Positions 58,515 through 64,000 of a stretch of DNA of 64,000 bases are shown here, piece by piece. The position numbers were made by a program, and so were the translations under genes. How positions within the stretch are numbered: the stretch's first letter is position 1; every line of letters begins with the position of its first letter. Below the pieces are notes generated by a model. That model ran no database searches, was not told the origin of the DNA, and saw nothing but the letters and a program-made list of their open reading frames with translations. This DNA is from DATLMR01 sp035634255 (lineage in GTDB: Bacteria; Acidobacteriota; Blastocatellia; UBA7656): NCBI GenBank assembly GCA_035634255.1, contig DASQDI010000141.1:1-64000 (forward strand), read 5' to 3'.

Positions 58515-60167
58515 ATGAAAGGCAGGATGGACAAGGATATTCTTATAGATGCCCATGAAGAGGGCCAGGAAGACTTTGGCCCTACGGGCGGGATTGAGCG
58601 CATAGTCGCGGAAATTGATGAGGATGCGACGGAATCTCTCTGGGATAGTGTGGGCCTGGAAGAGGAAGAGACGCCGGAAGCCGCCGAGGAACCTGTCGAT
58701 GACGTGGATGTCGATCTTGAGCCCGGCAAGGATGAATCTCTCGATCCCATGCGCCTGTATCTTCGCGAGATGAGTTCCGTACCGCTCCTGACCAGGGAGG
58801 ATGAAATCCGCATAGCCAAGCGGATTGAGCGCGGCAATCTCCGCATTTATAAAGCGCTTTCCCGTTCGTTCATAACCATTGAAGAGATCAACAGGCTGGC
58901 CGCAAAGCTTGTAGAGGGGGAGATCAACCCTCAGGACATAGTCGATATCGCCACGGACCCCGAGGCCGAAGAGGCTCTGGAAGAACAGCGCGAAGAGATT
59001 CGCCTGCGCGTGATGGCGGAGTTCGAGGAGATTCAGAAAGCGCACGACAAGCTCGGCAAGCTGCTGGCGAAGATAGAGGCCGAGCCCAAAAGCTCGAAGA
59101 AGCTGAAGAAGATGCGCCGCCAGTATGCGCACCAGCTTATCGACATATCTAAACGAATCCGCGCGTTCACCTTCAGCGTCGAGACGCGCCGCCGCTTCAT
59201 GGAAGCCATCGAGGCGGTCGTGAGGCAGGTCCGCGAGGCCGAAGCCGAACTGAGCAAGATCGAGCGCGCCCTTGAGTCGAAGCGCCGCAAGGACATCGAC
59301 GAGCTGAAGAAGCAGCAGCGCGCCCTCCGCAAGACCATCCGCGAAATAGAGAAGAGGTACGCGGCTTCGGCGGTCGACATCAAGCGGACTCACCAGAATA
59401 TCGTCGTGGCCGAGGCGCAGGTCGAGCAGGCGAAGCGCGAGATGATCGAGGCCAACCTGCGGCTCGTCATCTCCATCGCGAAGAACTACATAAACCGGGG
59501 CCTGCACTTCCTGGACCTGATTCAGGAAGGCAACATTGGCCTGATGCGCGCGGTCGAGAAGTTTGACTGGAGGCGGGGTTATAAATTCTCTACCTACGCG
59601 ACGTGGTGGATTCGGCAGGCCGTGACCCGCGCAATCGCCGACCAGGGGCGCACGATCCGCGTACCGGTCCACATGGTGGAGGTGATCAATAAAATTCTCC
59701 GCACGCAACGCCTGATGGTTCAGGAACTGGGGCGCGAACCCACCCACGAGGAGCTGGCGCGCCGGGTCGATATGCCTGCCTGGAAGGTCCGCAAGGCTCT
59801 GAAGATCGCGCAGCAACCGATCTCCCTCGAAACCCCTATCGGGGACGACGGGGAGACCACGATTGCCAGTTTTATTGAGGACCGTCGTTCGGCTAACCCG
59901 GCCGAGACCGCCATCACTAACAATCTCCGGGAGCTGACCGAAGACGTGCTCTCGACTTTGACCCCGCGCGAGAAAGAGATCATCAAGATGCGCTTCGGGC
60001 TCGACCAGTCGGGCGAGGAGCGGACCCTTGAAGAGGTCGGTAAGCATTTCAACGTTACGCGGGAACGGATCAGACAGATCGAAGCCAAGGCCCTCGCCAA
60101 GCTTCGCCATCCGTCGCGCTCCAGAAGGCTGCGCGCCTTCCTTGATGGGACCGCGATAGCTTCCTGA
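58515..60167 (+). CDS. rpoD: Primary sigma factor RpoD
   Basis: 550 residues from the ATG at 58515 (AAAGG upstream; a TTG 15 bases earlier and an ATG 12 bases later are possible). Region 1.2 (LDPMRLYLREMSSVPLLTRE), a long charged non-conserved insert of about 200 residues rich in KK/EE, region 2 (NLRLVISIAKNYINRGLHF, then GYKFSTYATWWIRQAVTRAI), region 3 and region 4 (LTPREKEIIKMRFGL, and HFNVTRERIRQIEAKALAKL with the -35-binding helix). A perfect terminator follows. The leader carries a hairpin that may attenuate expression. Confidence 0.97.
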   Translation: MKGRMDKDILIDAHEEGQEDFGPTGGIERIVAEIDEDATESLWDSVGLEEEETPEAAEEPVDDVDVDLEPGKDESLDPMRLYLREMSSVPLLTREDEIRIAKRIERGNLRIYKALSRSFITIEEINRLAAKLVEGEINPQDIVDIATDPEAEEALEEQREEIRLRVMAEFEEIQKAHDKLGKLLAKIEAEPKSSKKLKKMRRQYAHQLIDISKRIRAFTFSVETRRRFMEAIEAVVRQVREAEAELSKIERALESKRRKDIDELKKQQRALRKTIREIEKRYAASAVDIKRTHQNIVVAEAQVEQAKREMIEANLRLVISIAKNYINRGLHFLDLIQEGNIGLMRAVEKFDWRRGYKFSTYATWWIRQAVTRAIADQGRTIRVPVHMVEVINKILRTQRLMVQELGREPTHEELARRVDMPAWKVRKALKIAQQPISLETPIGDDGETTIASFIEDRRSANPAETAITNNLRELTEDVLSTLTPREKEIIKMRFGLDQSGEERTLEEVGKHFNVTRERIRQIEAKALAKLRHPSRSRRLRAFLDGTAIAS

Positions 60168-60186
60168 CTCGACTCGTAATTATTCG

Positions 60187-60226
60187 AAAATAGAAAGGGG
60201 ACCGAGATTGGTCCCCTTTCTATTTT
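60187..60226 (+). terminator. Bidirectional terminator between rpoD and the UroD-like gene
   Basis: Perfect 17-base stem: 60187-60203 (AAAATAGAAAGGGGACC) with 60210-60226, six-base loop, A/T tracts on both sides, so it serves both strands. It overlaps the stop of the minus-strand gene. Confidence 0.93.
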
Positions 60227-61152
60227 GCGCGGTCGCCCGCCGCTCGCCTCACCTCAAGCAGGTTGCGCGCGGGGGTGTCGGTAGGCACGGAGCAGCCGGG
60301 TGCCAGGATCAGGCCGCGCGTCCCGCACTCCTTGATGGAGTCGATTATCTGCTTCCGGATTTCGGGCGCGGAGAGATAGTATGCCGTGGCCTCGTTGATG
60401 CCCCCCATGACCGTCTTGCCGGAAATCTCGCGCCCCTCTCTCAACGAAGGGGGCGTCTGAAAGTGCGACCAGTTAAGCGCGCTCACGGGGTAATCGAGCA
60501 GCGAGTCGAAGTGAATCCTGTTCCCATGGATGTGCAGAACGTTGAAAGGAGCGTCCCGGACCGCTTCCAGAATCTTCAGATCGAACGGACGCCCCCAGGT
60601 CGTGTATTCATCAACCGTCATCTGATCGTGGCTTGCCGCTCCGAGTGAAAGGAAGATGCCCGCCGCGCCGCGCTTGATCGCTTCGCGCGCGTAGGACGCT
60701 AAGGATGTGGCGATTGCTTCCATCGCCGCGAGCAGCAGGTCAGGGAACTCTTCGCGGGCTTCGGCCAGAGCGCCCGTTCTTGCGAGCTTGCGGGCGGTGG
60801 TCCACGGGCTGAATATGGTTTCTATAAAGAGCGCTTCCTTGCCTACCGCGTCATTAATCAGCGAGAGGGCGGTAAGCTGTTCGCTCCAGCAATTGTCGCC
60901 CGCCTCCACGGGCTCGAGCCGCTTCCAGTCGTCTCGATTCTCTATAGACTCAATCCCGCGCGGAAGCGGGTAGGGATAGTCATTCATAACCTTGAGGAAG
61001 TCGAGGTCGTACGCGCGGTAGAAATCTATCTCAGCATCCGCGTGATTCCGACCGGGCATGTGTTGCAGCCCGAAATGGTACCAGAAGCTGAACGGAAGCC
61101 TGTCTACCTCGCCCCCCGCAAGCGCTTGAGTAACACGCTCAATCTTGTTCAA
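60220..61152 (-). CDS. Uroporphyrinogen decarboxylase (URO-D) family protein
   Basis: 310 residues from a TTG at 61152, chosen because GGAGG lies five bases upstream and the family alignment begins there (NKIERVTQALAGGEVDRLPF); the open frame reaches 61356 but the added part is not conserved-looking. URO-D fold markers: SFWYHFGLQHM, IETIFSPWTTARKLA, GAAGIFLSLGAASHDQM, FNVLHIHGNRIHFDSLLDY, and the end LILAPGCSVPTDTPARNLLEV. The usual active-site sequence of true HemE is absent, so this is more likely a methyltransferase/decarboxylase relative (MtaA/MtbA-like group) than HemE itself. Confidence 0.85.
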   Translation of the reverse strand: MNKIERVTQALAGGEVDRLPFSFWYHFGLQHMPGRNHADAEIDFYRAYDLDFLKVMNDYPYPLPRGIESIENRDDWKRLEPVEAGDNCWSEQLTALSLINDAVGKEALFIETIFSPWTTARKLARTGALAEAREEFPDLLLAAMEAIATSLASYAREAIKRGAAGIFLSLGAASHDQMTVDEYTTWGRPFDLKILEAVRDAPFNVLHIHGNRIHFDSLLDYPVSALNWSHFQTPPSLREGREISGKTVMGGINEATAYYLSAPEIRKQIIDSIKECGTRGLILAPGCSVPTDTPARNLLEVRRAAGDRAK

Positions 61153-61386
61153 TTCGTCCTCCGGGTAAGATGATTCAGGCAGTAAGTCTATTTTTAAATG
61201 AAGGATTCGGCAACGACCGATCCCCAGTTTACACCCGAATGAGATGGAGTGAATTTCACGCGCACCCGTCCAGATAGCTTCAATTTGAAAGCGGAAAAGG
61301 AGAGGTGCCGGCGCTCTTAACAAGGTGGAACCCTGTGAGGTTGACACTTCTCTCACGGCTCTGCTAATTTAACCTCTTGAATTTAT

Positions 61387-61458
<72 letters not shown>

Positions 61459-61476
61459 TTTCAGTTTTAATAACTT

Positions 61477-61500
61477 AAAGCCACCTTCGCGGTGGCTTTT
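61477..61500 (+). terminator. Terminator after tRNA-Val
   Basis: Stem AAAGCCACC (61477-61485) with GGTGGCTTT (61491-61499), loop TTCGC, followed by T residues. Confidence 0.85.
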
Positions 61501-61957
61501 CTTGTTTGGTCAATTATATGGTCAATCATTCGATTGAATACCTACATATTGGGAAACGCTACTCCCCAGGTCCGCTCATCTGGCGCACTATCGTGCTCGC
61601 GTCTGCGTGTAAGACCTAAGTCTCTATCTTGCAGACCTCTTCCGAAGTCAACTCTCCACCATTTTTGATCTCCGATAAAACCCTCAAATACTCTTTTACG
61701 GGCTCATTGAAGTAGGCACTCAAAAGTTGCCCTACGCGACTCAGAGGCATGTCTGCCCCCTGTGATATGGGGCTTGAAGAGCACCTTTGACTATTGATCG
61801 GGGCAGGCGCTCTTTGCGGTTCCGTTAACCGCCCGGTAAGATAATGTTTGATGCGGGCTTCGTCAACAGGCTGAGGCCCGATTCGGGACGCGCTTCGGGC
61901 TTACCCTTTCAGCCCCCAGACCGGGTTCGCTCTAACACCTTTTTCAGAGGACGAACT
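61501..61957. other. Gene-poor region 3' of tRNA-Val
   Basis: About 450 bases with no supported gene. It is AT-richer at its left end. A small minus-strand frame at 61616-61750 is listed separately. Direct repeats of the tRNA 3' end, which would mark an old integration, were not seen. Confidence 0.5.
61616..61750 (-). CDS. Possible small ORF, 44 residues
   Basis: Reads MPLSRVGQLLSAYFNEPVKE then YLRVLSEIKNGGELTSEEVC and ends KIET. The composition is protein-like and helical, but the ribosome site is weak and no family is recognised. It could be the relic of a longer gene lost next to the tRNA. Confidence 0.3.
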   Translation of the reverse strand: MPLSRVGQLLSAYFNEPVKEYLRVLSEIKNGGELTSEEVCKIET

Positions 61958-62629
61958 ATGCGCCGTTTCTTTAGGGACAATGGCCTTTCTATAGTGCTCT
62001 TCGGGCTCTTCTTTTTCAGCTTCATTCTGGGTCAGTCCCTGACCGGGCAGTACGAGCACAACGAGGACCAGCGGGAGCACGGGCACCCGACGATCAGCTA
62101 CGTTGAATACCTCGGGAGCAGTCACTTCCTCGAAGCGACCATGGAGAACTGGGAGAGCGAATTTCTTCAGATGTTCACCTTCGTCATCCTGACCACCTTC
62201 CTCTATCAGAAAGGCTCGGCGGAATCGAAGGACCCCGACAAGCCCAACCCCGTAGACCGCGACCCGGCGAAGTCAAAGAGCAAGAAGGATGCTCCGTGGC
62301 CGGTCCGAAAGGGCGGGTTCATTCTGAAGCTGTATGAGCAATCCCTGTCACTGACCTTCCTCCTGCTATTTCTCTTCGCCTTCGTGCTTCACGCGGTAGG
62401 AGGCGCGTCGGAATACAATCAGGAACAGACGGACCACGGCTCGGGGCAGCAGGTGACGGTCCTGGGCTACATGAGCACGTCCCGGTTCTGGTTTGAATCG
62501 TTCCAGAATTGGCAGAGCGAGTTCCTGGCGATAGGCGCGATGGTAGTGTTGACGATATTCCTGCGCCAGAAGGGTTCGCCGGAATCAAAGCCGGTGGACG
62601 CGCCTCATAGTAAGACCGGCAGCGAGTGA
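61958..62629 (+). CDS. Duplicated four-helix membrane protein (DUF6766-like)
   Basis: 223 residues from the ATG at 61958 (AGAGG upstream); a longer frame opens at 61844 but lacks support. Two similar halves: helix (LSIVLFGLFFFSFILGQSLT) then TGQYEHNEDQREHG, ATMENWESEFLQMFTFVIL and KGSAESK; and again helix (LLLFLFAFVLHAVGGASEY) then EYNQEQTDHGSGQQ, FESFQNWQSEFLAIGAMVVL and KGSPESK. The pairing NW(E/Q)SEFL in both halves shows internal duplication. Known as DUF6766-type proteins, role unknown; often close to stress or DNA-repair genes. Confidence 0.85.
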   Translation: MRRFFRDNGLSIVLFGLFFFSFILGQSLTGQYEHNEDQREHGHPTISYVEYLGSSHFLEATMENWESEFLQMFTFVILTTFLYQKGSAESKDPDKPNPVDRDPAKSKSKKDAPWPVRKGGFILKLYEQSLSLTFLLLFLFAFVLHAVGGASEYNQEQTDHGSGQQVTVLGYMSTSRFWFESFQNWQSEFLAIGAMVVLTIFLRQKGSPESKPVDAPHSKTGSE

Positions 62630-62669
62630 TCCTTCTAAATTCACTTTGCGGGCTCCGTGCCCGCGGTCG

Positions 62670-63128
62670 CTAAGCGGTGCCTTCCGGGTGCGCGGACCTG
62701 TCCCGCATCCGAGTCACAATAAGGAAAGCCGCCGCTGCGATGGCAATCACATTAACTCCCAGGCCCGTCCCGTTACTTCCCTCGTCCTGAAAGAATGTGT
62801 GCCTTACTATCAGCCCGCCGCTCCACTGTATCTCGCCGCCGATGACTTGAACCAACAAAGCCGCCCCGGCTATATACTGCCAGACGAACCAGTCGGTGAA
62901 CACCTGCACGGACTGCAAGGCCATGGCTACCTCCGACAGCACAATCCCAGTCGCCGGCCTGAACCACAGTGCCACGCCAGCCACTAACACCAGCAAGTCG
63001 AGCGCGGCTCCGAGCGCAACGGATGATTTGCTGGCACCTGCCCCGGCGGCGAAGACCGTGGCGCTCAGCGCAAGGACCCCTCCCACTATTTCACCTATGG
63101 CGATGATTTTTTGCCAGGCCCCCGTCAT
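62670..63128 (-). CDS. Small membrane protein, four helices
   Basis: 152 residues with about four transmembrane helices (KIIAIGEIVGGVLALSATVF, ALGAALDLLVLVAGVALWF, WQYIAGAALLVQVIGGEIQ and LGVNVIAIAAAAFLIVTRM). No family recognised with certainty. It begins 12 bases after the stop of the phosphoesterase gene on the same strand, so it belongs to that small operon. Confidence 0.72.
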   Translation of the reverse strand: MTGAWQKIIAIGEIVGGVLALSATVFAAGAGASKSSVALGAALDLLVLVAGVALWFRPATGIVLSEVAMALQSVQVFTDWFVWQYIAGAALLVQVIGGEIQWSGGLIVRHTFFQDEGSNGTGLGVNVIAIAAAAFLIVTRMRDRSAHPEGTA

Positions 63129-63140
63129 GGCTTGCGAACT

Positions 63141-63617
63141 CTATTTGGCATCCGCCTCACTCTTCTTAACGGCGCCGACGGTCTGAGCGGTGTGGCCGGG
63201 CGCGGCGAATTCGTCCTCGATTTTCTGCAACAGCCAGAGCGGTTTCCCCCGCTCCTCGCGCCCCTTCATTCTGAAGAGCCTCCATGCGCCACGCAGCCGC
63301 TTGCCACGGAGATGAAGTTTTAGAGAGCCTTTCTGCCAGCCGATGAGCGCGTCGCCTTCCGCCGATTCATACGTCCCGATGTCCCAGCGGTACACCTGAC
63401 CCGCGCCGTAACTGCCTTCGGGCAGTTCGCCGGTGAACGTCAGGTAGCCGAGCGAGTGGTCTTCCACTTCGACGGCCAGCCGCTTCACGGAGGGGTCGAG
63501 CGACGGCCCTTTCGGCACTGACCAGCTCTTCAGCACCCCGCCTATCTCCAGGCGGAAGTCCCAGTGGAGGTGGCTCGCATGGTGTTCCTGAACTACGAAG
63601 CGCGGTTTTCTCGCCAA
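63141..63617 (-). CDS. Stand-alone 3'-phosphoesterase (LigD PE domain)
   Basis: 158 residues covering only the phosphoesterase domain of bacterial LigD: FVVQEHHASHLHWDFRLEIG, LKSWSVPKGPSLDPSVKRLA, VEVEDHSLGYLTFTGELPEG and YGAGQVYRWDIGTYE. The catalytic H, D and R residues (HxxxxLHWDFRLE, VEDHSLxY) are present. It trims 3'-phosphate or 3'-ribonucleoside ends during non-homologous end joining. No Ku, ligase or polymerase domain is nearby; the gene begins one base after the small basic gene upstream. Confidence 0.93.
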   Translation of the reverse strand: MARKPRFVVQEHHASHLHWDFRLEIGGVLKSWSVPKGPSLDPSVKRLAVEVEDHSLGYLTFTGELPEGSYGAGQVYRWDIGTYESAEGDALIGWQKGSLKLHLRGKRLRGAWRLFRMKGREERGKPLWLLQKIEDEFAAPGHTAQTVGAVKKSEADAK

Positions 63618-63618
63618 A

Positions 63619-63819
63619 TTACTTCCCGCGTTTTTGATCCCCCCGGTCGCCTTGCCCGGCGGGGGCTTTCGTCTTCGCGCTCTTCTTCACGTCCTGCGAC
63701 AGCGAGCGCCCGACATCGTCGCTCTCCTTGAACTGCCCCTTCTCGTCGCGCCGCACGTAACGCTTGTCGGTGCCCGTATCGATCAGCTCGCGCCTGCCTG
63801 TCCCCCTTTTGCCCGCCAT
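63619..63819 (-). CDS. Small basic protein before the phosphoesterase gene
   Basis: 66 residues, very lysine/arginine and glycine rich (GKRGTGRRELIDTGTDKRYV, then RRDEKGQFKESDDVGRSLSQ). No hydrophobic region. Ends one base before the start of the phosphoesterase gene, so co-translated. Its charge suggests nucleic-acid binding; the TDKRYVRRDEKGQFKESDD phrase is one seen in small conserved proteins near stress genes in soil bacteria. Confidence 0.7.
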   Translation of the reverse strand: MAGKRGTGRRELIDTGTDKRYVRRDEKGQFKESDDVGRSLSQDVKKSAKTKAPAGQGDRGDQKRGK

Positions 63820-63857
63820 AAATCTCTCCCCTTCAACTTAAGTCGACTCACCGAGCG

Positions 63858-64000
63858 TCATGCTTTGGCCCGTTTGGGCTTTAACTTCCTGAACAGACTA
63901 TCCACTTCTTCAATGGCCTTTTTCAAACTTTGTTTACGACTCAACACGGCTTTGAAAAGATCGCCCCGCTCGGAGATTCGGCCAGACATGTTTTTGATGG
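63858..64000 (-). CDS. Short basic ORF, possibly truncated by the window edge
   Basis: A minus-strand frame with an ATG at 63989 encodes MSGRISERGDLFKAVLSRKQ then SLKKAIEEVDSLFRKLKPKR and ends AKA (43 residues). The frame has no stop before the window edge, so it may be the C-terminus of a longer protein. Helical and basic, function unknown. It lies 38 bases before the small basic gene in the same direction. Confidence 0.4.
   Translation of the reverse strand, partial: IKNMSGRISERGDLFKAVLSRKQSLKKAIEEVDSLFRKLKPKRAKA

Noticed and set aside
58482..60110. Minus-strand frame of 542 codons opposite rpoD
   Set aside because: Shadow of the sigma factor gene, produced by GC-rich third positions.

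Overview
This 64 kb window looks like chromosome of a GC-rich, Gram-negative bacterium, most probably an Acidobacteriota (Blastocatellia-like). The assignment is inference. It rests on the gene mix: PilS/PilR next to a row of short pilins, secreted caspase-like and WD40 proteins, DUF3108 and DUF3857 proteins, RseP, heptosyltransferase, many Tat or Sec exported proteins, and an RpoD with a long insertion. No phage, IS transposase, rRNA operon or CRISPR array was found. Coding density is high and most genes are ordinary housekeeping or envelope genes.

Layout. 1-11 kb: a SnoaL-like protein (cut by the window edge), a SAM methyltransferase and a DoxX-like membrane protein. These are followed by a cluster of unusual secreted or membrane proteins: a secreted caspase-like peptidase, an M15-like/FHA chimera, a small protein paired with a membrane HExxH protein (toxin-like), and a 14-repeat WD40 protein ending in a second caspase domain. 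11-16 kb: a lipoprotein and a large subtilase. 15.7-21.2 kb: pilS, pilR and three type IV pilin genes; the first two pilins have textbook sigma-54 promoters, so the sensor, activator and targets sit side by side. 21.3-28.4 kb: membrane sulfatase/LtaS-like protein, ABC-2 permease, TPR protein, DUF3108, isoprenylcysteine-methyltransferase-like protein and heptosyltransferase (envelope functions). 28.6-33.4 kb: dxr, rseP and a second subtilase. 33.5-42.9 kb: small secreted proteins, a SpoIIE-type phosphatase, an M24 peptidase followed by a decayed SET-domain remnant, lexA with a repeat-rich operator, a small HExxH protein, a Tat-exported RidA and a coiled-coil M15-like protein.

43.0-51.0 kb is the most interesting block: eight tightly packed plus-strand genes. 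They encode S-adenosylmethionine decarboxylase, a zinc-ribbon DUF4178 membrane protein, a tiny membrane protein, DUF350, a membrane-embedded aminopropyltransferase (spermidine synthase-like), a secreted protein with three near-identical repeats, a Tat/lipobox flavin amine oxidase and a polytopic membrane protein. Together they look like a polyamine (or aminopropyl) modification pathway tied to the membrane.

51.2-64 kb: a pair of M16 peptidases (one catalytic, one not), a glutaredoxin-like protein, a DUF3857/transglutaminase protein, a GH13 enzyme, rpoD with a structured leader, a UroD-family protein, tRNA-Val(GAC), a duplicated DUF6766-type membrane protein, and a minus-strand mini-operon with a stand-alone LigD-type 3'-phosphoesterase. 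Three copies of a palindromic repeat element (about 15.5, 34.4 and 39.8 kb) each sit within a few bases of a TAG stop codon.
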